Positions 50,805 to 58,617 of a stretch of DNA of 64,000 nucleotides are shown here, in pieces (the first letter of the stretch is position 1; every line of letters begins with the position of its first letter). The position numbers and the translations under genes are program-made. The notes under the pieces were generated by a model. It was not told the DNA's origin and did not search any database. It was given only the letters and a program-made list of their open reading frames with translations. The DNA is from Anaerolineales bacterium UBA5195 (GTDB taxonomy: Bacteria > Chloroflexota > Anaerolineae > Anaerolineales > Villigracilaceae): the NCBI GenBank assembly GCA_002412925.1, contig DHVZ01000099.1:58585-122584 (forward strand), written 5' to 3'.

Positions 50805-51875
50805 ATGGCTGAGAAAATCATCACCGGAAGTTCGCAAATCAAACTGCTTGAAAAACTCTGCAATGCAATTGCCGTCTCGGGTGACGAAGGCGAAGTGCGC
50901 CAGATCGTGCTGGAAGAAGTCAAACCCTATGCCGAGACCGTCAAAGTGGATGCGCTCGGCAGTGTGCTGGTGACAAAAACCGGGAAAGGCCCCAAGCGCG
51001 TTCGCGTCATGCTGGATGCTCACATGGACGAGATCGGTTTCATGCTGGTCAACGACGAGGGCGAAGGCCTGTTCCGCTTCGAAACGGTCGGCGGCATCGA
51101 TGTGCGCTCTCTGCCGGGCAAACAGGTGCTGGTTGGCAAAGACAAGGTTCCCGGTGTGATCGGGGCGCGTCCGATCCACATGACCACGGCGGAGGAACGT
51201 TCCAAAAAAATCCCACTGGATGCCCTGCGGATCGATGTTGGCCCTGGTGGGTCGGGCAAAGTCAAAGTGGGCGACCGCGCTTCGTATGCGACCAGGTTCA
51301 GGCGGGTTGGTTCGTCGATTTTCGCCAAGGCCATTGATAACCGTATCGGCTGCGCAATCCTGATTGAAATCCTGAAAAACGCCCCTGAAAATGTGGACTT
51401 GTGCCTGTCGTTCTCGGTGCAGGAGGAAATCGGCCTGCGCGGTGCGCAAGTGGCGGCGTATGCCTTCAACCCTGATCTGGCCATCGCGGTTGATGCGACC
51501 CCCGCCCATGACCTGCCTGTGCATGACGGCGAAGAAAACACCTTTTACAACACCAAGCTCGGCGCCGGCCCGGCCATTTATACCTTCGACCGGGGAACCC
51601 TGAGCGACCCGCGCCTGATTCGCTTGCTGGTGGAAACCGCCGAAAGGGAAAAAATTCCCTTCCAGTATCGCCAACCAGGCGGCGGCGGCACGGATGCCGG
51701 GGCGATCCACCTGGCCCGCGCCGGTGTGCCGAGCGTATCGGTCTCGGTGCCGCACCGGTATACGCATACGCCTATTTCGCTCTTGCGCATGGAAGATTGG
51801 AAAAATGCCCTGGCGCTGGTGTCTGCCGCGCTGACACGTATCACCCCCGAGTTACTGGCCCAGGAAAGGCGATAA
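50805..51875 (+). CDS. M42 family aminopeptidase, copy 2
   Basis: A 356-residue member with all metal and catalytic blocks: DAHMDEIG, AIDNRIGC, VQEEIGLRGAQ, IAVDATPAHD and HRYTHTPISLL. GAAGGAAA precedes the ATG. It is clearly diverged from copies 1 and 3, so the three are old paralogues and not a recent tandem duplication. They may form mixed or separate TET particles with different residue preferences. Confidence 0.93.
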   Translation: MAEKIITGSSQIKLLEKLCNAIAVSGDEGEVRQIVLEEVKPYAETVKVDALGSVLVTKTGKGPKRVRVMLDAHMDEIGFMLVNDEGEGLFRFETVGGIDVRSLPGKQVLVGKDKVPGVIGARPIHMTTAEERSKKIPLDALRIDVGPGGSGKVKVGDRASYATRFRRVGSSIFAKAIDNRIGCAILIEILKNAPENVDLCLSFSVQEEIGLRGAQVAAYAFNPDLAIAVDATPAHDLPVHDGEENTFYNTKLGAGPAIYTFDRGTLSDPRLIRLLVETAEREKIPFQYRQPGGGGTDAGAIHLARAGVPSVSVSVPHRYTHTPISLLRMEDWKNALALVSAALTRITPELLAQERR

Positions 51876-51883
51876 AGAAAATT

Positions 51884-52056
51884 GGTGGTTGAGTAGCCGA
51901 TACTTTTCTGGCATACACCTGCACTGCACAGAACGCAGTGAGGTGCAAGTGTCGAAACCACCACCGCCGTAATAATGGTTGAAAATATGGTTTCGATACG
52001 CTCTTCGCTGCCGCTCACATTGTCCCGATGTCCTTCGGGAGAGCTACTCAACCACC
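51884..52056. repeat. Dispersed palindromic repeat, copy C with 14-bp ends
   Basis: Perfect terminal inverted repeats GGTGGTTGAGTAGC/GCTACTCAACCACC bound a 173-bp non-coding element. Inside are GGTTTCGATACG, as in copy B, and ACACCTGCACT...GGTGCAAGTGTC, the same motif found inside serS at 55808-55838. The gap 51876-52112 holds nothing else recognisable. Confidence 0.75.
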
Positions 52057-52112
52057 CTGAAAACAAAACTGTCTGATGGCTAGATTGCATCTTCCGAATT
52101 ACTGATACTCTT

Positions 52113-52832
52113 ATGAATGGATTGATTGCCCTGCTTGGTTCCGGTGAATACTTGCCGGTCATGAACGAGACCGACAGCTATTTATTAAAACAGACCGTGA
52201 GCAACGGCCGCACCCCGCGCGTGGTCTGCTTCCCCACCGCCGCCGGGATGGAAGGTGACGAATCGGTCAACCGCTGGAAGCGTATGGGCGAGGAACATTT
52301 TCGCACCCTCGGCACAGAGGTGACTGCCCTGCAGATTACCAGCCGCGCCGAAGCTGATGACCCGCAATTTGCAATGATCATCGAACAGGCAGATTTGATT
52401 TACTTCTCCGGCGGAAGCCCGTCCTACCTGTTCGAGACCATGCAGGGCAGCCGGGCCTGGCAGGCAGTGTTGACCGCCACTGAACGCGGGGCCGCTTTCG
52501 CAGGCTGTTCGGCAGGCGCGATGTTCGTCGGGGGGTTCCTGCCCGATTTACGCGGGTTCAGGCTGCGCCAGCAAAATGCCTTTGGGCTGCTGCCCAAGTC
52601 GCATATTTTTCCGCACTTCGACCGGCTGATGGCCTGGCGCGGTGTGACCCTCCCCATCTTGCAGCCGCTCATCCCGGCTGGCGAATACGCCCTCGGCCTG
52701 GATGAAGACACCGCGCTGGTTGGGAAGCAGGGCGGCCCCTGGCAGGTGATGGGACGCCAGAAGGTTTACATCATCACCAAAACTGAAATCAAAACCTACG
52801 CCGCTGGCGAACAAGTCACGCTCCCGGCATAA
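52113..52832 (+). CDS. S51-like (cyanophycinase/dipeptidase E fold) peptidase
   Basis: A 239-residue protein of the peptidase S51 branch of class I glutamine-amidotransferase-like folds. It has LIALLGSGEYL, VVCFPTAAG, LIYFSGGSPSYLF and the nucleophile serine in FAGCSAGAM. Members cleave aspartyl dipeptides or cyanophycin. It lies among three M42 aminopeptidase genes, so a role in finishing peptide breakdown fits. The start has no strong ribosome site. Confidence 0.85.
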   Translation: MNGLIALLGSGEYLPVMNETDSYLLKQTVSNGRTPRVVCFPTAAGMEGDESVNRWKRMGEEHFRTLGTEVTALQITSRAEADDPQFAMIIEQADLIYFSGGSPSYLFETMQGSRAWQAVLTATERGAAFAGCSAGAMFVGGFLPDLRGFRLRQQNAFGLLPKSHIFPHFDRLMAWRGVTLPILQPLIPAGEYALGLDEDTALVGKQGGPWQVMGRQKVYIITKTEIKTYAAGEQVTLPA

Positions 52833-52865
52833 TCATCTGAGTAATCTGTGGATAAGGAAACTTGC

Positions 52866-53852
52866 ATGAAAAAACTCATCCAGAAACTGACCGAAACTTT
52901 CAGCCCCTCCGGCTACGAATCTGCCATCCGCGATGTGATTCGCGCCGAAGTAAAAGCCCTTGCTGACGAAATCCGCGTGGACGCCCTCGGTAATCTGATC
53001 GTTCGCAAAGGGAAGGGCGGGAAAAAGATCATGGTCGCCGCCCACATGGACGAAATCGGAATCATTGCCACGCACATCGACGAGAACGGATTTGTCCGTT
53101 TCACCGGCCTCGGCGGCGTCTATCCGCGCAACCTGCCCGGCGGGCGTGTGCGCTTTGCCAATGGCACGGCAGGCATCATCGGCCTCGAGCCGCCAGACAA
53201 GATCACCGAATCCCAACCGTTGGAAAAATGCTACATCGATGTCGGTGCCAGTAGCAATAAAAATCACCCCGTCAAAATCGGCGATGTGGCTTCCTTCGAG
53301 CGCCCCTTCATCGAAATGGGCGACCGGTTGGTAGCCAAATCGATGGATGACCGCATCGGCTGTGTCGTGGCGATCGAAGCCTTGCGCGCCTTGAAGTCTA
53401 CCCCGCACGAAATCTATTTTGTCTTTACCACGCAGGAAGAAGTCGGCACGCGCGGCGCGGAGACCTCGGCCTATAGCATTGATCCTGACCTGGGCTTTTC
53501 CATTGATGTCACCGGCTGGGGTGACACTCCCGGGCAGAAATACTTCGAAATGAACCTGGGCAAAGGCCCGGCGATCAAGATCAAAGACGGCGGCATGCTG
53601 GCCGACTCGCGGATCATCGATTGGATGGTCAAAACTGCTGAAAAGGCCAAACTGCCCTACCAGCGTGAAATCCTGTTGGGCGGCAGCACTGACGCTCGCG
53701 CCATGCAGCTCGCCCGTTCGGGTGTCCCGGTTGGATGTATCTCGATCCCCTGCCGCTATGTCCACTCGCCGAGCGAAATGGTCGATTACAACGATGTCCA
53801 GAATGCGGTCAAACTGGTCACGGCCCTGCTGTCGAACCCGGTGGATTTGTAA
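52866..53852 (+). CDS. M42 family aminopeptidase, copy 3
   Basis: A 328-residue member with AAHMDEIGII, MDDRIGC, TQEEVGTRGAE, FSIDVTGWGDTPG and CRYVHSPSEMV. AAGGA lies before the ATG at 52866; a GTG at 52848 would add six residues. It is the shortest of the three copies. A terminator follows at 53878. Confidence 0.92.
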   Translation: MKKLIQKLTETFSPSGYESAIRDVIRAEVKALADEIRVDALGNLIVRKGKGGKKIMVAAHMDEIGIIATHIDENGFVRFTGLGGVYPRNLPGGRVRFANGTAGIIGLEPPDKITESQPLEKCYIDVGASSNKNHPVKIGDVASFERPFIEMGDRLVAKSMDDRIGCVVAIEALRALKSTPHEIYFVFTTQEEVGTRGAETSAYSIDPDLGFSIDVTGWGDTPGQKYFEMNLGKGPAIKIKDGGMLADSRIIDWMVKTAEKAKLPYQREILLGGSTDARAMQLARSGVPVGCISIPCRYVHSPSEMVDYNDVQNAVKLVTALLSNPVDL

Positions 53853-53877
53853 AACCAATATAATGAAAGTCAACCTG

Positions 53878-53912
53878 AATGCCCGAGCGTACGCCGCGCC
53901 GGGCATTTTTTA
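53878..53912 (+). terminator. Terminator after M42 copy 3
   Basis: AATGCCCG pairs with CGGGCATT, followed by TTTTATT. A second related hairpin, AACGCCCG/CGGGCGTT, lies at 53938-53969 without a T-run. The rest of the gap to 54081 shows nothing recognisable. Confidence 0.75.
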
Positions 53913-54081
53913 TTCTCTTGGATATCGGAGCAACTCAAACGCCCGAGCGCATTCCCACGCCCGGGCGTTATCCATTCTTTACCATCTTTCCTGCGGATTA
54001 TAACCACCCGCAGCCTGCCCGCCGCTAAAACATCCGTTTACCCGCACCTGCGGTGGGGTCAAAATCCGCTCTGGCCTCCGC

Positions 54082-54597
54082 TTACAGCCAGGCCCAGAGC
54101 ATCCACAGGCCAATCATCACCAGACCGATGGCAAACAACGCCAGGAAGGTCCAGCCGAAGCCGATTAGCCAGCCCCTGGCTGAATCAAACGCCGATTTTG
54201 CATTTCGCAAACGCAGATATTCCACCCCGTAGAGCGCCAGGGGTGTAATCACCAGCGCGGCAAAGGGTGTGAAAAAACAACTGGCAATCAGGCCGATCAC
54301 CAGGCCGATTCCAATTGAACGCCAGGGTGTGCCTGTCTCGCGTAATTTGGCCGTGATGATGATGTTATCGACAAAGCCGCCGATGAAACCGATGATCGTG
54401 ATCAGCACAAACAGGAACCAATCCCAGCCGGTCATTGTGCCGGCAAAAGCGGAGACCAACATATAGACAAACGCCGCCAACCAGATGACCGCGATCCCCG
54501 GAAAGATGGGGATCATCAGGCCAAGCAGGCCGACCAGCATAAAGGTCAGCGTCAGCCATTGGAGCATGAATTCACCAAAGAGGGACCAATCAACCAT
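54082..54597 (-). CDS. DUF456 family membrane protein
   Basis: A 171-residue protein of the DUF456 family with four or five hydrophobic helices, including LGLMIPIFPGIAVIWLAAFVY and the GFIGGFVDNIIITAK segment that marks the family. Function is unknown. AAGGA precedes the ATG. It lies downstream of serS on the same strand after a 122-base gap, and is probably transcribed separately. Confidence 0.87.
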   Translation of the reverse strand: MVDWSLFGEFMLQWLTLTFMLVGLLGLMIPIFPGIAVIWLAAFVYMLVSAFAGTMTGWDWFLFVLITIIGFIGGFVDNIIITAKLRETGTPWRSIGIGLVIGLIASCFFTPFAALVITPLALYGVEYLRLRNAKSAFDSARGWLIGFGWTFLALFAIGLVMIGLWMLWAWL

Positions 54598-54719
54598 AGT
54601 GTATCCTTAGCATTTCACGAGAGTTGGGAGAATCTCTGCTTTTTAAGCTGTTTCGCGAACTACTGATCCTCTACGTGGAAACGTTCCGAAGGTTTTAGAC
54701 CTTTAGGATGTTGGTTAAA

Positions 54720-56021
54720 TCATGGTTTGATAACGTCTACCCCGCCCATCCACGGACGGAGCACTTCGGGCACAACGATGGAACCATCCGCCTGCTGGTA
54801 ATTTTCCATAACGGCGATCAAGGTGCGGGGGAGACCAAGGCCTGAACCATTCAGGGTATGGAGCAGGCGAAGCTTCCCGCCATCCGTCGGTCGATATTTA
54901 ATGTTGGCCCGGCGTGCCTGGAAATCGGTATCATTCGAGACTGACGAAACTTCCAGCCATTCGTCGCAGCCCGGCGCCCAGACTTCGAGGTCGTAGGTCA
55001 TGGTCGCGCCAAAACCAATGTCGCCTGTGCAGAGCTGCTTGACCCGATAGGCCAATCCTAGCCCAGCGCAGGTTTCCTCGGCATCCTTGAGCATTTTCAG
55101 GTGCATGGCTTCCGAGTCTTCGGGCTTGCAATAGATGTACATCTCGACTTTATCGAACTGGTGTCCGCGCTTGATACCGCGCACATCCCGCCCGGCGCTC
55201 ATTTTCTCGCGGCGGAAACAGGGCGTGTAAGCCGTGTACATCCGCGGCAGGCTGGCTTCATCCAGGATTTCGCCCATGTGCAGGCCAGTCAGCGGGATTT
55301 CAGCCGTTGGGACGAAGTAAAAATCTTCTTCATGGTCTTTGTAGAGATTATCGGCAAACTTGGGCAGTTGGCCCGCGCCATAAACGGTGGCTGTTTTGAC
55401 CATGAACGGCAGATACTGCTCGCGATAACCCTGGCCGCGCGTGTGCAGGTCGAGCATCCAGGCGATCAACGCGCGCTGGAGACGCGCCCCCGCGCCGCTC
55501 AAAACGTAAAAACGCGAACCAGTCAGCTTGGTGCCGCGTTCGAAATCGATGATGCCGAGGGCCGGGCCAAGCTCCCAGTGGGGTTTGGGCGTGAAGTCGA
55601 ATTCCTTTGGCTCACCGATGGTTTTGATGACCACATTCTCGCTGTCATCCTTGCCATAAGGCGTGCGCGGATCGGGAATGTTGGGCAGGATATCGGCCAG
55701 GGACTTGAGTTCAGCGTCCACTTCGGCGACCTGCTTGTCGAGAGCGGTAATTTTATCGCCGACCACGCGCATCGCTTCAACTTTTGCCTGGCGCTGGGCG
55801 GGGTCCTTCACACCTGCACTTGCGTGCGGTGCAAGTGTCTGGCCGATCTCTTTTGAGACGGCATTCCGCTCAGCCTTGAGCCCCTCCACCTGTACCAGCA
55901 AAACGCGGCGCTGCTCATCCAGTTTCAGGATGGCATCGACCGGGGCCGGGCTGTCCTGGCGGTCATTGAGCGCTTTGCGGACAATCTCCGGGTTTTCGCG
56001 GAGCAGATTGATATCTAACAT
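54720..56021 (-). CDS. serS: Seryl-tRNA synthetase
   Basis: A 433-residue class II synthetase that charges tRNA-Ser. It has the N-terminal coiled-coil arm (about residues 30-105), motif 2 region TPCFRREKMSAGRDVRGIKRGHQF (seen as FRREKMSAG...GIKRGHQF) and motif 3 NGSGLGLPRTLIAVMENY. AGGAGGT precedes the ATG. Within the arm, residues of the stretch TLAPHASAGV are encoded by a palindromic repeat inserted in frame, which lengthens the arm slightly. Expression is probably controlled by the upstream T-box leader, which senses uncharged tRNA-Ser. Confidence 0.96.
   Translation of the reverse strand: MLDINLLRENPEIVRKALNDRQDSPAPVDAILKLDEQRRVLLVQVEGLKAERNAVSKEIGQTLAPHASAGVKDPAQRQAKVEAMRVVGDKITALDKQVAEVDAELKSLADILPNIPDPRTPYGKDDSENVVIKTIGEPKEFDFTPKPHWELGPALGIIDFERGTKLTGSRFYVLSGAGARLQRALIAWMLDLHTRGQGYREQYLPFMVKTATVYGAGQLPKFADNLYKDHEEDFYFVPTAEIPLTGLHMGEILDEASLPRMYTAYTPCFRREKMSAGRDVRGIKRGHQFDKVEMYIYCKPEDSEAMHLKMLKDAEETCAGLGLAYRVKQLCTGDIGFGATMTYDLEVWAPGCDEWLEVSSVSNDTDFQARRANIKYRPTDGGKLRLLHTLNGSGLGLPRTLIAVMENYQQADGSIVVPEVLRPWMGGVDVIKP
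55808..55838 (-). repeat. In-frame palindromic repeat inside serS
   Basis: On the coding strand CACTTGC and GCAAGTG flank ACCGCAC, within ACACTTGCACC...GGTGTG. The plus-strand form ACACCTGCACT...GGTGCAAGTGTC also occurs in the intergenic repeat at 51915-51953. It encodes TLAPHASAGV, which sits in the coiled-coil arm between otherwise normal SerS sequence. Confidence 0.65.
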
Positions 56022-56040
56022 GGTAGTACCTCCTTCGTTT

Positions 56041-56119
56041 GACGGTAGACCATAGACGATGGACGGTAGACGGCACTGCGGCCTGGCAGCCTTGGTCTGT
56101 GGTCCTCCGTCCTCGGTCT
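56041..56119. repeat. Degenerate seven-base tandem repeats
   Basis: The segment reads as 7-mers: ACGGTAG ACCATAG in a row, then ACGATGG and ACGGTAG; a second block in the opposite sense (GGTCTGT, GGTCCTC, CGTCCTC, GGTCTAA) follows. The two blocks can pair with each other. They lie between the T-box terminator and serS. Confidence 0.55.
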
Positions 56120-56300
56120 AAAAAAGAATAACCGCCCCTCCTGTGCAGGACGAGGGGCGGCTCGTGGTACCACCTGCGTTTGCGCCCCCTGCCGGCTTTG
56201 CCACCTTCCCCCATTTTCGAGAAAATGGGGGAAGGCCGGGATGGGAGCACCTCGGCTTGCGCTGTAACGGGCTGCCCCGGCTCTCTTACAATTCTCGGGG
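56117..56300 (-). promoter_or_regulatory. T-box riboswitch of serS
   Basis: On the minus strand AGAGAGCCGGGG starts a stem I-like structure, the T-box motif AGGTGGTACCACGAG (plus 56161-56175) gives the antiterminator bulge that pairs with uncharged tRNA acceptor ends, and CCGCCCCTC/GAGGGGCGG (56132-56160) followed by a T-run is the competing terminator. When charged tRNA-Ser is plentiful the terminator would form. I cannot assign the specifier codon with confidence. A perfect hairpin (CCTTCCCCCATTTTC and complement, 56204-56235) sits between stem I and the antiterminator. Confidence 0.85.
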
Positions 56301-56509
56301 GTCCGAAGTTTTCGACTTCGGCGCAAAATCGGGAGACCCTTCGACAAGCTCAGGGCGACGCTTTGCACTCCAAAAATTCCTGCGAGAGCGACCGACCTGT
56401 TATTTTCACAGGTCACCGGAGGGGATTTGGCTTTCGATCCGCCTGCCTCGCACCAAACGGCAGGTCTCTGAACGGGTGTGGCAGCTACTTGTCTCCGGGT
56501 TGTCTTTGT
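56301..56509 (-). other. 5' part of serS leader with several small palindromes
   Basis: This is the transcribed region between the serS promoter and the recognisable T-box. It contains at least three small dyads: CCGAAGTTTTCGACTTCGG (56303-56321), CCCTTCGACAAGCTCAGGG (56337-56355) and GACCTGTTATTTTCACAGGTC (56394-56414). No gene is visible here. Confidence 0.6.
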
Positions 56510-56515
56510 GGCTAG

Positions 56516-56543
56516 ATTATACGCGCCAGGGGAACCGTGTCAA
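56516..56543 (-). promoter_or_regulatory. Consensus promoter of the serS leader
   Basis: On the minus strand TTGACA (56538-56543) and TATAAT (56516-56521) match the sigma-70 consensus exactly, with a 16-base spacer. The predicted leader is about 490 nt. Confidence 0.8.
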
Positions 56544-56591
56544 GGTTGGCAGGCGGGGTCCTATCATGGAGATTCCCAAAGAGCCAAAAGA

Positions 56592-56620
56592 TTGAAAGCC
56601 GGTTTTATCTGTGCTATAGT
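56592..56620 (+). promoter_or_regulatory. Promoter of cytidylate-kinase-like gene
   Basis: TTGAAA at 56592-56597 and TATAGT at 56615-56620 with a 17-base spacer. A second possible -10 box, TACAAT, lies at 56626-56631. Confidence 0.6.
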
Positions 56621-56685
56621 TAAAGTACAATTTATCCATCCCTGCGGCCCACATCCGAGGCGAATCAGCATAAAAACCCCATCGC

Positions 56686-56716
56686 AGTCCGCCAGTTTTC
56701 TGGTGGGCTTTTTGTT
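56686..56716 (+). terminator. Candidate attenuator in the kinase-like gene leader
   Basis: AGTCCGCCAG pairs with CTGGTGGGCT (two wobble pairs) around TTTT, followed by a T-rich tail, between the promoter and the start codon at 56745. CTGCG at 56642-56646 could pair with CGCAG at 56683-56687 and disturb the base of this hairpin, a possible antiterminator. Confidence 0.55.
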
Positions 56717-56744
56717 TGCGCCAGCGCAGAAAGGAGAGGCAGTC

Positions 56745-57431
56745 ATGACAGTGATCACCATTTCGCGTCAATTTGGCAGTTATGGGGATGAAATTGCCAA
56801 CAAACTCTGTGAAGTTCTCGGTTACCAATACTTCGACAAGCACCTGATGATCCAGGCCGCCACCGCCGCAGGGCTTTCGGAGCAGGAGGTTGTGGATTAC
56901 TCGGAGGAGAACTACAAGGTGCGGAATTTCCTTGAGCGGATGCTGGGCGGCCCGCAAACCGTTGCGCAGATCCGCGTTTGGAAGGAGGATGCCAAGGGCG
57001 CACGCGCCTCCGAGTCGATTGCGCTGACTGAAGAAGCCGCCCTGGACCTGGTAAAAAAAGCCATCCAGCACGCTCACCGGCTTGGGAGCGTGGTGATCGT
57101 GGGCCGCGGCGGACAGGTCATCCTTCAAAATGAGCCGGATGTGCTGCATGTGCGCATCGAAGCGCCGCTTGAAACGCGGCTCTTGCGCGTTCGTGAGCAG
57201 TGGCAGCCCTTTACAACCAGCCTGGATTTACGCCGCGCCGCCCAGGATATGATCCTGGAAAAAGATGCGGCCTCTGCCGAATATCTCCAGCATTTTTACA
57301 ATGTGCGCTGGGATGATTCGAGCCTGTACCATCTGATTATCAACAGCGAGAAGCTGGGTATCGACCAGGCCGCTCAGATGCTTGCGCAACTGGTCAGTGA
57401 GTTTTCGCCGCAACCCGCAGGGGCAGCGTAA
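56745..57431 (+). CDS. Cytidylate kinase-like family protein
   Basis: A 228-residue P-loop kinase of the cytidylate kinase-like (AAA_26) family. It starts VITISRQFGSYGDEIANKL, where ISRQFGSYG replaces the Walker A loop of true CMP kinases, and has VVIVGRGGQVIL and a DxxxRRAAQ-like lid (SLDLRRAAQDM). The substrate is unknown; several members lie beside unrelated metabolic genes. AAGGAGAGG stands before the ATG at 56745. The leader contains a terminator-like hairpin, which suggests control by attenuation. A bidirectional terminator follows. Confidence 0.87.
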   Translation: MTVITISRQFGSYGDEIANKLCEVLGYQYFDKHLMIQAATAAGLSEQEVVDYSEENYKVRNFLERMLGGPQTVAQIRVWKEDAKGARASESIALTEEAALDLVKKAIQHAHRLGSVVIVGRGGQVILQNEPDVLHVRIEAPLETRLLRVREQWQPFTTSLDLRRAAQDMILEKDAASAEYLQHFYNVRWDDSSLYHLIINSEKLGIDQAAQMLAQLVSEFSPQPAGAA

Positions 57432-57446
57432 GAACCAGGCAGAAAA

Positions 57447-57481
57447 AACGCAGGCGCGGAAGGTTCTCCCGCGCCTGCGTT
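57447..57481. terminator. Bidirectional terminator between convergent genes
   Basis: AACGCAGGCGCGG pairs perfectly with CCGCGCCTGCGTT around a nine-base loop. Its right end touches the stop codon of the M48 gene. Confidence 0.75.
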
Positions 57482-58611
57482 CATGCCTCGACAGTCCATC
57501 GCTTGGCCATTGCAATCCGCTCGCCCAGCGGCGGGTGTGAGTAGAACAGGAAGACCACCCACTTCTCAGGGTCGATTTCGCCCAGGTTCTGGTTGGCGAG
57601 CCGGGTAAAGGCCGAAGCAAAGGCCTCGTTTTTGCCGGTTGCTTTGAGGGAATATTCATCGGCCAGGCGCTCGCGCCAGCGTGAGAAGCTGTGGCTGAGC
57701 GGCATGGTCAAGAGCCCATAGAGGCTGATGATCAATGTCAGCGCGGGGAAGGCGGCCACATCAGCGACACTGGCAAAGCCGAAAAAGCCCACCGCCCAAT
57801 TCATCGCCAGCGCAGCGAGATAGAGGCCGAGGGCGATGGTCAGAGTCCCGAAACCCAGCAGCAACGGAATATCCCGGTTGACATGATGTCCCAGTTCATG
57901 CGCCAAAACCGTCTCGATTTCATCCGAGGTGAACTCATTGATCAGCGTATCGCCCAGAACGATCCGGCGGGTGTTGCCGATCCCGGTCAGGGCGGCGTTG
58001 GCGGCCTTCGACTGGCGCGACATGTCGAACTTGTAGACGCCTTTGACTTGGGTGCCAGCCTTTTCAGCCAGTTTGAGCAGGCGTTCGGCCAGGTCGGCAT
58101 GTTCGTCCCCCAGCGGGACAAATTTATTAAACAGGGGCATGATCAGCACTGGCGCGAGATTGGCCAGGAGTACCTGGAAAACGAGTAATCCGCCCGCCAC
58201 CCAGAGCCACCAGAGCGGACCGGTGACGCGCAGAGCCAGGTAGAGCAGTTCGAGTACCACCAGTCCAAGCGGCAGGCTGATCGCCAATCCTTTGAGTTCG
58301 TCGATGATCCAGTCCTTGAGGGTCTGGTTGGATTGGTCGAAGCGATGCGGCAGGACAAAACCGGTGTAATAGTTAAGCGGGAGTTCGATCAGGCCGGAAA
58401 TACCGCCAAAAACCAGCACAAAAGCGGGGACGAGCAGCCAGTCATTGGTAGTCAAACCGGTCAGCCAGGTGCGCAAACCGCTTGCCCAGCCGAAGACCAG
58501 CCAAGCCAGGGTATAGAAAAGGCCAAATGCGGTTTCAACCAGCCACAGGCGGCGGCTGATCCGGCTGTATTCTTTGGCCTGTTTTTGTTTTTCGGGATCG
58601 AGGAGAGCCAT
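57481..58611 (-). CDS. M48 family metallopeptidase, Ste24-like
   Basis: A 376-residue integral membrane zinc protease. Four or more helices lie in the first 190 residues, followed by KANAALTGIGNTRRIVLGDTL-like sequence (NAALTGIGNTRRIVLGDT), the zinc motif VLAHELGHHVNRD and the third ligand in the DEYSLKATG segment. Ste24/HtpX-type enzymes cut membrane or prenylated proteins and help quality control. It lies seven bases after panE and is probably transcribed with it. Confidence 0.93.
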   Translation of the reverse strand: MALLDPEKQKQAKEYSRISRRLWLVETAFGLFYTLAWLVFGWASGLRTWLTGLTTNDWLLVPAFVLVFGGISGLIELPLNYYTGFVLPHRFDQSNQTLKDWIIDELKGLAISLPLGLVVLELLYLALRVTGPLWWLWVAGGLLVFQVLLANLAPVLIMPLFNKFVPLGDEHADLAERLLKLAEKAGTQVKGVYKFDMSRQSKAANAALTGIGNTRRIVLGDTLINEFTSDEIETVLAHELGHHVNRDIPLLLGFGTLTIALGLYLAALAMNWAVGFFGFASVADVAAFPALTLIISLYGLLTMPLSHSFSRWRERLADEYSLKATGKNEAFASAFTRLANQNLGEIDPEKWVVFLFYSHPPLGERIAMAKRWTVEA

Positions 58612-58617
58612 GGGATT

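Noticed and set aside
50550..51767. 405-residue open frame on the minus strand opposite M42 copy 2
   Set aside because: It is antisense to a clearly conserved peptidase gene and has no recognisable motif; long antisense frames are common in GC-rich genes.
52833..53906. 357-residue open frame on the minus strand opposite M42 copy 3
   Set aside because: Antisense shadow of a conserved gene, no family features.
56478..56744. 89-residue N-terminal extension of the cytidylate-kinase-like protein
   Set aside because: The extension runs through the promoter and terminator hairpin and has no family support; AAGGAGAGG clearly marks the ATG at 56745.
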